Origin: Suillus spraguei
Taxonomy: Eukaryota > Basidiomycota > Agaricomycetes > Boletales > Suillaceae
Direction of reading: 5' to 3'
DNA: 64,000 nucleotides
NCBI GenBank assembly: GCA_016800925.1
Contig: JABCPU010000021.1
Coordinates: forward strand, 124,001 to 188,000
Shown here: positions 1 through 11,804 of the stretch, piece by piece
Position numbering within the stretch: position 1 is the stretch's first letter
Layout: the number at the start of each line of letters is the position of its first letter
Translations under genes and position numbers: made by a program
The notes under the pieces: generated by a model
Told to the model about the DNA's origin: nothing
Databases searched by the model: none
What the model saw: only the letters and a program-made list of their open reading frames with translations

Positions 1-685
1 CACCTCTTATACCACCCCTCCACGCACCCCTCCATCTTTGTCTGAAGATAATATTTGCACACAAGTCTCTTCGCTGCGACGAACCGTGCCGACAGCTCTA
101 GCATTGAGATTTTATGGCCAGCTTGAACAGTTGAGAGCTCCTCGTTTCGCAAACTGCAGACTTCATCTGCCTTGCATTTCATTTCGTGTTACAGAAGTCA
201 GACGGAGGCGCGGTCCAACTCAGGAGACTCCCATCACGTATCACATCAAGGCAGAGGGACTTCACAATCTGCTGATTACCACTGAAGAGACCCTAGTTCA
301 GTTCTCGCGAGAACAGCCCATTCGGCAGACGTTCTTACTTGTCCGTCCATGGAATCGAGATCTCCACCGGGTACCTGACTTTGCAGAGCCTAACTTCACA
401 GACAATACGGTGGGCATAGGATATTGGACTTAGTTCGACCTGATTGACGACTCTCAGATAGACGACTCTAACAAGTCTACGGGTGGTTCACCTGCTGAAG
501 AGGAGCGTGGCTCACGAGCGTTGCGGTTGATGGTTCGCCTCGGACAGCCCTTCGACGCATTTTTACTAGCGCAGCAGCATGTTGGAGAATACGAAAGGAT
601 TGCGTCGGACCATCATATCGTTGCACAAGTCCAAGACATTACTTCCGTTGATAACATGGACATAGGTGCCGTAGAAATACTCTAG
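1..685 (+). pseudogene. HET-gene C-terminal remnant (copy A)
   Basis: This stretch matches the last third of the intact WD40-TPR-HET gene (about 8070-8749), both in bases and in translation. Shared landmarks include LRAPRFANCRLHLPCISFR, the RPW-R-DL motif and the tail LGQPFDAFLLAQ. An in-frame TAG at 431-433 falls where the intact copy reads a Ser/Glu-rich linker. The frame then resumes and runs to a TAG at about 683-685 matching the intact copy's natural end. The HET domain proper would lie left of the window. It could be the 3' end of a gene that uses the early stop, but conservation past the stop favours a pseudogene. Confidence 0.75.
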
Positions 686-1137
686 CTGTACTTTTTAAAG
701 CCAGCCATCTCTAACCAGTATCAGTATTCGTTTGTGCACTCCTGTCTCATTACCGTGTAGTTATATACCCTTCAGAGCAGACACTGAAAATGTGAGGCAC
801 GACCCTCTCCGTTAGCATCATCATCTGGTACCACATTGCTGCGCAGGTTCACGGTCACCCTCCTATGGATTAATCCATTCAAAGGTGGAGTAATAGCAGG
901 AAAGTATACATACAACCGTAAATAAGAGAGCTCACCTCTGTCTTAGATCAAAAGACTATTTGAGAGGAGAGGAATTAATACATTGATTGAGACGGAGAAT
1001 CAAAGGTGAACATGTATGAGGGGTGTAACGAGGAGTGATTGCGTGTATAAAGGAAAGGATGAGTACGTAGGAGAGTGATGTCGAAAGTGATATCTTGATG
1101 TAAGCAAAGCGTAGTAAGTCCCAACAGGTCCTACTAC
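686..1137. other. Intergenic stretch; first part duplicated
   Basis: No gene is recognised. Bases about 700-895 resemble the 3' flank of the intact HET gene (about 8755-8940), with a shared stretch around GGTTCATTCAAAG. The duplication that made copy A therefore carried its 3' flank. The remainder is purine-rich, with no supported feature. Confidence 0.5.
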
Positions 1138-2172
1138 AGTCAAAGTGAGATTCATTAACCGATCATAACCCCCTTAAGAAAGGCTAACTCGCCGATGGTG
1201 ACAAAGTCCATCAGCATTCAGCCCTCACTGACAGGCTATATATCAAAGGGAATCGTGCTCTGCGGAAAAGGCCACATTTCGGATGCGAAGGCAGCATTTG
1301 ATGTTGCATCAATGTACACAGACCAAAAGTCGCAAACTAATCATTTTCTGCTTTTAATCAAGGTATATTATAATTACCTCGCATAGCATCTGCTTCATTC
1401 CGTGTTTCAGGCCATCGCTCTTTTCGGTGCAGATCAACATGATGAGGCAATCCTGCTCCTCGAAGAACTCGCTACTGGTTGTCCGAACGCCAATATTCAC
1501 GCATGTCATGTCGTCGAGGTAAGTATCATGCAGCAACGCTGAGTCATCAGCACTAATATTTGCGACCTGCACCGTGCACATCAGGCATATCTACGTGTTC
1601 AACTCGGAATCAAAGCCTCGGATAGCGCACGTTACGATGAAGCCGCTGAGCATTTCACTGCTGCTGTCAACTGCAGCGCTCTATCATCGAAAATGGATAT
1701 TCATTATATATACGAAGACTTGATAATGGTGCGTGAATACACTACGAATTACTTTTCATAACCGAGTTCCTTGTTTAGCTTTTCGGCTGGGATCTCAAAT
1801 CAGTGTGGCTTTCTTACTTGTTCGTCCATGGGATCGAGATCTCCTCGGGGTACCTGACTTTGCAGAGCAGCCTGATTTCACAGATGACACGGAGAGCACA
1901 GGAGATTAGAGTGAGGCGGGGTCCCTGGTTGATGACTCCCGACTTTATGACTTTAACAAGTTTCCTGGCGGTTCACATGTTGAAGAGGAGCCCGTGTCTC
2001 GAGCGTTGCGGCTGATGGTTCGCCTCGGACAGCCTTTCGATGCATTTTTACTCGCGCAGCGACGTGTCAGAGAATACAAGAGGATCGCGTCGGACTATAA
2101 CATTGTTGCACAAGTCAAAGAGACATTACTTCCGTTGATAACATGGACATAGGTACTGTAGAAATACTCTAG
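1138..2172 (+). pseudogene. TPR-to-HET-tail chimeric remnant (copy B), about 1.95 kb deleted
   Basis: Homology to the intact gene begins abruptly at about 1138, at the intron matching 5792-5850. It follows the TPR exons and their introns (SIQPSLTGYISKGIVLCGKG; HDEAILLLEELATG; AYLRVQLGIKASD). At about 1800, in the exon containing LFGW-L-S-W, it jumps straight to sequence matching about 8408 of the intact copy (the RPWDRDLLG-PDF region). The whole HET core is missing. Beyond the junction the tail carries frame-breaking changes and ends near 2172. The remnant lacks a start and cannot encode the effector. Confidence 0.8.
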
Positions 2173-2600
2173 TTGTATTTACATAAGGTCAGGGTATTGG
2201 TTTGCGCTTTGATTATGAACCCTCATTGTCGTCATGTAAAGATGCAAGAAGTAGCTCGGAGTACATGGCTGGAAAGGGTGGAGCCGTGGAACGTGTAGAA
2301 TGGAAGATATCGAGGGGTGGTTAGCATAACTCTGCTACGAACAGCAATGGGGCTCGAAAACAAGCCACACAAACCGCAAAAAAAAAGAAAGAAACCTGCA
2401 GGAGGCATGTAAATGAACAACTCTAAGGAAAAACGAGAGCGGATTTTTGAACGATAAATTTCAAGGAGCATCACCATCGTCACAAAAGATGTTCTTGTTG
2501 GACAGGCAGGCTCGCTTTGGTTCAACATACGGTGCGCACTGCAGTGAATGAACGATATAGGCTGAGCCACACTTGCGTCGTGGCCGTATCTAGCTTGTGT
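2173..2600. repeat. Duplicated 3' flank of the HET family (pairs with about 9250-9600)
   Basis: This noncoding flank is clearly related to about 9250-9600 downstream of the intact gene. Both share ATATAGGCTGAGCCA, the AGCAATGGGGCTCGAA block and the phrase GGAGC-TCACCATCG. Minus-strand reading frames in both copies look alike, but the differences include indels. I read this as shared ancestry of the flank rather than a gene. Confidence 0.6.
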
Positions 2601-4530
2601 CCTTGAAACTGTTCACACGCTCTCGTCGTTCATCGGATATTCATACGCGATGGACTCCTACCCTATCGGTGACTCCGTGAAGCAGACGATGGTCTGCCTT
2701 TTCTTTCTTTGGTTGTGATTAGGAAGGGGGAGTGTGTCTCTGGGACGTAAGATCTGGTTTTGCGAGTCTGGGATGAACTGTGAAGTGATTCCTGAAGAGG
2801 TTATCGGTGTGCGGTTTCAGGAGGTGTGCAAGTACGCTGCACACCATTCCGTGATGTACGGTGCGAAAGAGATTCGAGACGCGTCTGAAGATGGTGAGCT
2901 CGTTCTACTAGTTTCACATGGGATGGACGATTTTGAATTTTTAAATAATCAGATTTCATGTGGGTGGAGACGCTAGATTGCCTTCAGAACGATAAGTCAA
3001 GATAGATACAGATTGTGGATCTCCGCATATAGTGAGTTGGTGGTAAGGGACGCACCGGAATAATAGTACTATATGTATTCATATGCATCTTGGCCGCACA
3101 CCTAACGTCTGAAATTAACTCGACACAAACGACTCATACACCCACCCTTCTCTTCTTGAGCTCCCTTCCCCTTGCACGCACCCTACGTCTCTATTCGACT
3201 TATTCTTCCCCTTCTCTTTCTTGTGCTTACGTAGTACATGGACAGAACTGCCTCTCATAACCATTCTCGTGCGTGAAAGACTCGCTCTTCCCGTGCTGCA
3301 CTGCGCATACGTGGTTTACACGTATTCTTGTCAGTACATAAGAGGGCGCGTTTTGTCGTCTGCAGTAAGGCGGGCCTTTTGTTCATCTACACTAGGGCAC
3401 ATTCTTGTGCGATCTCGGATAGGAAGTGCAGGGATGTCCGACTCGCGTGGCTGTGCGTCACTCTCGGATTCCTAAACGGCATCTACGGTTGATAATGCGA
3501 CATGGGATAGTAGAGGTTGGATTTAGGAAGGGGTCTAATGCATGGTTGGATGAGCGTAACTGAGGGTATGAATGCACCCGATTTGGAGAGGGATTTGGGC
3601 GAGGATACTTTCGAGGTGGGTTCATCGGTTGACTTGGATAAAGCTTTGACGTCCGCTTTTGCGTTATCTTTGCTTCCTTACGCTGGCGCTCAGGTCATCG
3701 CTGGAGATGGATACACTCCGCTCCGCTGGCGTTTGCGGCCACCTGTATGCCAAATAATGACAAATATAAATACAGCCTACTCATTTCCATGATCCGTGTT
3801 TTCTTGCTACATAGTTTTACGGATCACGCATGCGTCTAGAATACAACTCATCATTTTGCCTTATGGTATTATATATATTTGCACATTTATTATTTGTACG
3901 CTATACCCCCCATTGTGTGTTTTTGTGAATAAGACTCAGGCTTACTAGCGGGATTCGTCTCAGGCCTAAAAGACTCGTGACTATGACTCGATATACTAGT
4001 AACCCACTTAGCTAGACATTTCTGTTCACTAACCTTGTGTTCTGGTTATAAACATTAAGGAACAGTGGCTGCAGCACTGAATCATGATACATAAAGACCC
4101 TTACCCAAAAGTCTACTTTGCTCTTGTCCCGAATGAATCCATGCTCGGCCATCAAATGCCGACGAAGATCATGTGCGCGAGTTAAGATGTGATTGTAGTG
4201 CGCTGGATAACCAGAAAACAGAGTTTCCGGAGGCAATAAAAGTGGGTCATCGACGGGATATCGACACCGTATGGTTTTTAACGTTGGCATACAAGTGCGG
4301 AGTGAGTAAGGATGTCGATCTATGCTCAAGTGGTTGGTTGTTGGGACAGTCAGTATCGGTGTCTGTAGGTGTGGCGCCGCCGTCTGACTCAGAGACAAGA
4401 GACGGACGCGCGGATGTGGGAGGCCAGAGTGTCAAGAACAGCGGGTATGACATTGATAGGGTACATTCTTGCCATAACGCGATGGAGGCGTGGAGGCCTG
4501 GTGCCTGGGCGTCTGTGGGCAGGTTGACAC
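2601..4530. other. Unrecognised stretch with short open frames
   Basis: Open frames occur at 2734-2976 (80 codons), 3221-3475 (84 codons) and 3517-3792 (91 codons) on the plus strand. None carries a domain I recognise. The 3517-3792 frame is acidic and reasonably fungal in composition, so a decayed exon is possible. Pyrimidine-rich runs at 3130-3220 resemble fungal promoter sequence. No repeat or RNA gene is supported. Confidence 0.3.
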
Positions 4531-4534
4531 TGTG

Positions 4535-4643
4535 AAGCAGCATAAAAAGCACAAGACACGCACCTCTGCAGCTTAGAGCAAGACACTCACAGTCCCTCTA
4601 AGTTCCACTCCGCCTGCGCCCAACGCGATCAACTTCCAGTAAA
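4535..4643 (+). promoter_or_regulatory. Probable core promoter of the WD40-TPR-HET gene
   Basis: A TATA-like CATAAAAAG at about 4540 lies about 100 bases before the ATG at 4644. It is followed by a pyrimidine-rich leader (CAGTCCCTCTAAGTTCC) and a favourable AGTAAAATG start context. This is a motif reading only. Confidence 0.4.
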
Positions 4644-7600
4644 ATGTCGGAGCTCATTCCAATCACTACACCCCTGCGACGGTTCCAAGGTCATGAAGGC
4701 TGGGTAAGGGCAGTCGCAGTTTTCCCCGATCAGCGGCGGATGGTTACAGCCTCGAACGACAAGACACTCCGTCTGTGGGACTTGAAAAGGGGTGTTGTAT
4801 TGAAGAAGATGGAGGGGCACCGCAGTTCGGTGTCCAGTTTGGCAGTATTGCGAGATGGGCAATTGATAGCAAGTGGTGATTATAACGGAGAGGTCATCAT
4901 CTGGCACGGAGAAACTGGCGAATTACTCGCTGAACCCATCAAAGCCCATTCTGATCTAGTCTACTCTCTAGACTTTTCTCCAGATGGAGCAGTACTGGCC
5001 AGCGGTTCGTTAGACCAAACGACGAAACTGTGGAACACGAAAACCTGGCAGCAGCAAGGAGATCCAATCGGGTGTGGTTCTGTCAACTGTGTACGGTATT
5101 CGCCGTCTGGAGAACTTCTTGCCATCGCAACAAACCTGGATATTCAAATTTATAATTCAGGCACAAGAGAACGTGTCACATCCTTCAAGGGTCACACAGA
5201 ATCCAACATTTCACTCACATGGACGCCCGATGGCACACGCCTTCTCACAGGCGGCAATTATTCCGATCCTACCATACGCGAATGGGATACAAAGACCTGG
5301 CAGCAGGTTGGTGACCCTTGGACGGGCCACTCTGAATCTATCTATACCATCTCCGTTAATCCTGCTGGCAATCTTGTCGCCTCGGCATCTAGTGACAACA
5401 ATGTCTGTCTCTGGTGGCTCTCAGATCGACGAACCGTTGCCACCTTTAAGCATTCAGCCGGGATGGCAGGTGTCACTTTCTCCGTGGACGGCAAACGCAT
5501 CCTCAGCGGTGGTGGCGATTACATGATCTCGGAGTGGGCACTATTTCCGGGTAGTCATCCAAAGGCATGTTTCTGTCTTCGACTCATACTACAAATTGAA
5601 CATCTTTCGTGCAGATCCTAGCCATCACGACAGCCCGTATTGCATGCATAGTTGGAGACTTGTCTACCGCTGAGGAGCTACTCACCAGAGACATCAACGC
5701 CGATCCCAACAACCATACTGCCCACTCCCATCGCTCATTTGTTATGGCCAGAACACAGAATTGGGATCGCGCCCTTCAGGATGCAATCAACGTGAGATTC
5801 ACTGACCGATCATAGTCCCCTTATGAAAGGCTAACTTCATGTTGACATAGTCCATCAGTATTCAGCCCTCACTGACAGGCTATATTTCCAAGGGAATCGC
5901 CCTCTGCGGAAAAGGCCACATTCCCGACGCAAGGGCGGCATTTGATGTTGCATCAATGTATACGGACCAAAATTCACGAACCACCCATTTTCTGCTATTA
6001 ATCAAAGTAAGTTACAGTTACCTCGCATAGTATCTGCTTCATTCCGTGTTTCAGGCCATCGCTCTTTTCAGTGCAGATCAACATGATGAGGCAATACTGC
6101 TCCTCAAAGAACTCGCTACTGGTTGTCCGAACGCCGATACTCGCGCATGTCAAGTCGTCGAGGTAAGTACTATCATGCAGCAGCGCTGAGTCATTCTAAT
6201 ATTTGCGATCTGCACTGTGCACATAAGGCATATTTACGTGTTCAACTTGGAATCAAAACTTCGCATGGCGCACGTCATGACGAGGCTGCTGAGCATTTCA
6301 CTGCTGCTGTCAACTGCAACGCTTTATCGTCCAAATCTGACATTCATGATATCTACGAGGACTTGGTAGTAGTACGTCAATACATATCCGAAATACTTTT
6401 CATGACTGAGTCCCTTGTCCAGCTCTTCGGCTGGAATCTCAAATCATTGTGGCTCACTGCACACCAGAAACGGTGTGATGCACTCCTTCAGGCAGGTAGA
6501 CTTCCAGATGCCGTGAAGGCGTACCGATACATGATGGATACGACTGATGATATTACAAAGGCCAATTGCCTTGAATGGTCCAAGGGCAAGTCTAGAGTTT
6601 GTAATGTGACGCAGGGTACAATCCTCACCCGCATTTCACCCAGCTTTCATGGAAATATGCCGCGCGCGCTGTCTTACCAATGGAGATGCTGCCCTCGCTG
6701 CATACGATTATGACACGGCTATTGCCCTATACTCGGCAGTCATTGAACTGGGTTATACACTGTCCGATGTCGTCTTTGCAAATCGCAGCGAGGCAAAGTT
6801 AGGTAAAATGCTATGGGAGGATGCGTTCCTGGATGCGCAAAAGGTATGATGGCTTCCACATTTTTATATCCCATGCTGATTTAGGCGATGGTACAGGTCA
6901 TCGAACTCAATCCTTCTTCTCATGTTGGATACCAGTTGACACATGCAGCGTTGCGTCACATGGACCGTTACAGCGAAGCTATCGACGCCTTAGCAATCAT
7001 GTGGTCCAAGTTGGACCACGCTCCCGAAGCGCACATTCGGGGTAAGCCACAGAACATTCCTGCATCGTCTCAAAATACTTATCTCGTTCCATAGATCTGC
7101 ATCAGCAGTATCTCCGTCCATCCCAAGCAGAAGACGCTATTCAAAGAGCTGTTCGGATGGAACTCGAACATGCCCCGCTACGTCTTCTCAATACCTCCAC
7201 GGGTCTCTTATGCAATCGGGCGGCCCAAATAAACACCTTCAAAACGAGTGCAGAGTACAAGAAGCTTTTGTCATTCACGGCAAAACATCCAGACCTCCGA
7301 ACGGGGCGCATCAAAGATGTGGTGGCGACGTACTTTCGCTGCGTCCTGCTTTCACACAGGTGGGAAGAAACGGAGGTGTTGCTGCACGACATACAAGACA
7401 AAGTCGTGTATGAGTTGAATGGACTCAATGGCATCGCGAAACTGCAGTCGTTTTGCAAAGTTGCTCGTAGTGCTGGGTATCAATGGGTTTGGATGGACAC
7501 ATGCTGCATCGACAAGAGGAGTAACACCGAGGTTCAAGAATCGATCAACTCCATGTTCGCCTGGTACCGCCACTCGGCGCTGACTATCGTCTATTTGTGT

Positions 7601-8749
7601 GATGTCCCCCCTTCGTCCCGGCCCGGTGCACTGGCGAGGAGTGTTTGGAACGAGCGAGGGTGGACATTTCAAGAGCTTGTGGCTCCGAAAGTTGTTCTCT
7701 TTTATCAGAAAGATTGGTCGTTATATCTCGGCGATCGCTCTCCAAACCACAAAGAGTCTCCTGCAATCATGAAGGAGTTAGAAGATGCGACGGGAATAGA
7801 TGCGCGGGCCCTGGTGACATTCCATCCGGGTATGAGCGGTGCCCGAGAGAAACTTCAATGGGCATCGAAGCGCGTCACCACTTTGCAGGAAGATATTGCG
7901 TACTCATTATTTGGCATCTTTGGCATCACGCTACCTGTCATGTATGGAGAGAAGAAGCAGAACGCCCTCGGGAGGCTCCTACAGGAGATCGTGGCTCGGT
8001 CGGGCGACATCACTGTCCTCAACTGGATCGGACAACCTTCCGAGTTCAATAGCTGCCTTCCGGCCCACATCGCCTCTTACACCATTCCTCCACGCACCCT
8101 TCTATCTTTGCCTGAAGACCATATTCATATTCACACACAAGTCTCTTCGTTGCGACAAATCGTGCCTACGGATGTAGCATTGAAATTTTATGAGCAGCTT
8201 GAACAGCTGAGAGCTCCTCGGTTTGCGAACTGCAGACTTCATCTGCCCTGCATTTCATTCCGTGTCGCAGAAATCAGACGGAGGCGCGGTCTAGCTCAGG
8301 AGACACCCATCACGTATGAAATCAAAGCACAAGGACTTAATGATCTGCTGATCACCACCAAAGAGACCCTAGCTCAGTTCTCGCGGGCAAGGCCCATGCA
8401 GCAGACATTCTTACTTATCCGTCCATGGGATCGAGATCTCCTTGGGATACCTGACTTTCCAAAGCATGACTTCATAAACGATACGGAGCACATAGGAAGC
8501 TGGACTGAGTCCGGGTCCTCTATAGACGACTCCCAGATGGACGACTCTGACAAGTTTCCTGGCGGTTCGTCCCACTCACAAGCATTGCAGCTGATGGTTC
8601 GCCTCGGACAGCCTTTCGACGCATTTTTACTAGCGCAGCATCATGTCGGAGAATACAAGAGGATCGCGTCGGACCAAAAAATTGTTGCACAAGTTAAAAA
8701 CATTGCTTCCGTTGATAACATGGACATAGGTACCGTAGAAATACTCTAA
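4644..8749 (+). CDS. WD40-TPR-HET fusion protein (heterokaryon-incompatibility effector), 9 exons
   Basis: Exons that keep frame throughout are 4644-5564, 5615-5791, 5851-6006, 6055-6162, 6228-6371, 6423-6585, 6644-6843, 6885-7041 and 7095-8749, giving 1226 residues. Residues about 1-300 hold seven WD40 blades (LRLWD, VIIWH, TKLWN, IREWD). Residues about 308-695 are TPR-like helices (AEELLTRDINADPNNHTAH; AALAAYDYDTAIALYS). Residues about 755-885 are a HET domain (PF06985) with the family signatures LLSHRW, VWMDTCCID and ERGWTFQELVAP. About 340 residues of unknown fold follow. HET domains trigger fungal cell death during incompatibility. WD40 and TPR modules usually sense ligands on STAND receptors, but no NACHT or NB-ARC is seen here. 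Introns 1 and 6 need GC-AG splicing. The function as a sensor-effector is inferred. Confidence 0.85.
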
Positions 8750-9620
8750 TTGTATTCCGAAGGTCAGGCATCTCTGACCGGTATTTGTTGGTGCTTTGAT
8801 TACCACACCTGCTTTGTTATCGTGTAGCTGTATGCATAGATCCCCTATTCCCTTCACCGTCACCACTGTCATTCCGCGCCAAATTCCTGTGCAGATTCGC
8901 GACCGCCCCCTGGGGTTTGGTTCATTCAAAGACCGTCATATTAAATTTACTTTTGTACTTGGCTTCGTACGATAATAAGTACTCGCTGCGATCAATAAAA
9001 AGCAAGAACGCACATCCTTCTGGACTTTCCTAAGCGACACAGTGCTGACCGTTTCATCCGACGAGGCTGCAGAGCGAGAAGTGGGTACTCTGCAGAGCAG
9101 GAGTTTTCGTTCGTCGTAATCCAAGTATTGTATGGTGATCATCGGACTCGTCCTGGTGTTCATTCCTGTTCCTATCCGACAGGCATTACTCTGCTGGTAC
9201 GGCCGACAATAGACGAAAATTCCCAAGTCGCTGGGTTGCCTGCGGAGATGCGATTGACGCGATGCTGACGGAGTTGCTTGTAAAGATGACAGAGGCGGTT
9301 TGGAGTGCAGGGCTAGAAAAGGTGGACGCATAGAGCATGCAGGGTGGAAAATATCGTGGGGTAGCATTGACTTTGCTACGAGCGGCAATGGGGCTCGAAG
9401 ACAGGCAAGGCAAACCGCGAACAAGAGTACAACCTGCATAAGACATGACATGAACACAAAAATCTAATGGGAGCTGACCTTTTGAACGACATATTCTAAG
9501 GAGCGTCACCATCGCCGTAGAAGAGGTGTTTGTTGAACAGGCAAACTCAACCTATGGCGCCCATTGCAGCGAATAAGCAATATAGGCTGAGCCAACGTTA
9601 CGTGACTGTCGTGAAGCTAG
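8750..9620. repeat. 3' flank of the HET gene, related to flanks of copies A and B
   Basis: Bases about 8755-8940 resemble 700-895 (flank of copy A), and 9250-9600 resemble 2230-2580 (flank of copy B). The segment between is partly absent from copy B. No gene is supported on either strand; the minus-strand open frames here are not conserved through the indels. Confidence 0.5.
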
Positions 9621-11800
9621 CTAGCACATAATTGGTTACAATGGATATAAATCAGATACTGGAGCGAGAGACACAAGTCCAAGCACACTGCACAAGTGAA
9701 CTTTCCTGGATGTGTTACGTGCCTTTGAGAGTGTTAACAAAGTCATCAACTTTCATGAAGGCAAAACGAGGACCAGTTATCCAATCTATTAAGTCATGTA
9801 GATGCTTTCCTGTATTCATGAAGTTGAAACTTCGGATGCAACGTACATGAAGTTTCGACTCCATAGATACAGGATCAGTGCACCAGGTCCCGTGGCGTTA
9901 TTCAAGAACATGTATATGTGCGATGAGTGGCTCAAGTTTAAGTTGAAAGTCAAGACAACAGACCTCGACGACACCAAATATCTCCCTCCTGGTCTATGTT
10001 CCTCCAACCTCTTTCACGAACTACGCAAACGCATACTAATCATTGAAAATGTACATCAAACACTGGAGCGCCGTCGCTCGATGGCTTTGGAAAACAGGAA
10101 ACACAAACCGCGAACAAGACGACAAAGACGACGTCTGGGATCTGTCGCGTACCGTTTGAGGCTGTCCATCGTGTAAGATGTCGGGGGATGATGGTCCTTT
10201 AAGTGAGTTCTAGTTTCATTTTTTTGCGTCATGCGTTTCTTCCACTTGTCACGTTCCTATGGTGGACGGTTCAATTTGCCGATATGCCGCAGCTTATTTC
10301 AAAGTCCGACCAATGTTTGTTCCGAACTTTATTGGTATGCACCTATTCACGCTATGGTCCTGTCACATGAATCACAAATCCGTTCTACGCCAGTCTGCGG
10401 CGACTCTGCGCGCCGTGCTCACTGAGGTAGATCCGCAGCTGCTGGCGAGAATCACTATTAATATCACAACATTAGTGACGAATGAATCTATCCTTCGGAT
10501 TCCTTCCCTGAGCTCACTGAGCAGCCCTTACCCTCCAGGATATGCGACTCACTCAGGCTGCGCAGTGCTTCATTCCCGCTATGACAGTAGTTGGTGTTGT
10601 GTTTCTCACTGCGTATGTTGATCTTAATTGTCGACTGTGCCTTTAGTTGTTATCAAGTCATTGGACCCTTCACTGATATTCCTACTGTTATTTATGTTAA
10701 CGATGAGTCGAGATTTCTCCGTGCTATCGTCTTTTCTGCATGACTGCATTGTGCTGCGTTTTGTTTCCAATCATAATGGGGTCACTGTGGAGTTGACATC
10801 TGGTCCTGCGCGCATTCCTACTGTCGACAGTTGGTATAATTCTTAACAGACATTTCGACCGGTCCATCTAGCCTGAAGTATATTCCCAGTGTTTTTTCTC
10901 CTTCTGCCGCATCCCATATGGCTTTGAGACAGCATGACAATCATGTATGGTCTCATTACGACGATCAATATTATCACGACGGCTTGCAAACTCTGTCTGT
11001 ATCTGTACTGACCCTTGTTGCCCCCGTTGTGTGCAGAAGAGAGCAGAGATTCGTACGAAGACTGCTGCTTTATGGAAAGCCAGACCACCGTGCTCTACTT
11101 CCAAGGCTTCCACTTCTCAGAACCTTCCTAGTGAGGTAAGTGCTTGCATTGGTTTCCGAACACCCTGTGCTAATGTGTCATGTAGCTTTATTCCCGCTAC
11201 CATAAGGGAGTGGATTATATCGTGTTTTACCGCTGGGACATCATTCAAATCGTTTGTCTTCCTGCGTCTGTTGCTCTTGTCTTTGAATGGTATTCTTCTC
11301 TCGTCTTCTTCGATTGCTCGTTCGCTCGGCCATTTGGGCCCAAGTTCGCGCTTCACTGAAATCCCCATGGCCTCAGTGATTTATTGCCGTGCTCTCACTA
11401 CCGATGTCGAGTTCGAGGTCGCGTGAGGTCTCGATGTTATGTTTGGGATGGACTGCATGACTGCGTGACCACCATTCTGTGGGAAGATGAGACTCCCGTC
11501 TCCAATCCTCCATGTCTGGCCTTCAAGGTGGTGACAGTGTTTCACTGTCCTCGTTTTCTAGTATCTGCTCATTTCCTTCTGTGTTTCCAGAAACTCCGTG
11601 TATAATTAGTGGTAATGTCAATCACATTGAACTTGCTGCTAATGATGGTGAATATTATCTTAGTCTTCGTCCCTCGTCGGGACAATTCTATTGTCTCGTA
11701 GACGTTCAGACTCGAACTTTACTGCCCCTGTCATCTTTTCGGGCAGTGTCAATCAGGGGTCCCATAGGTTTTCAACTTGGGATGATTCGGCAAGTGGGAG
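9621..11800. other. No recognised gene; several unsupported open frames
   Basis: Plus-strand frames at 9802-10176, 10259-10621, 10947-11426 and 11512-11883 lack any motif I can name. The 10947 frame includes a Cys-rich stretch (CTDPCCPRCVQKR) that might be a decayed zinc-binding exon, and a GT-AG-like boundary near 11136, but nothing joins them into a gene. The 11512 frame runs into the tRNA-like array and is probably fortuitous. Confidence 0.3.
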
Positions 11801-11804
11801 TTAA

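Noticed and set aside
2232..2570. Minus-strand gene conserved with 9186-9512
   Set aside because: The similarity follows from duplicated noncoding flank; differences include indels that break any shared frame.
7645..8177. Overlapping plus-strand frames in the HET exon
   Set aside because: They are out-of-frame shadows; the main frame has HET motifs and runs 552 codons without a stop.
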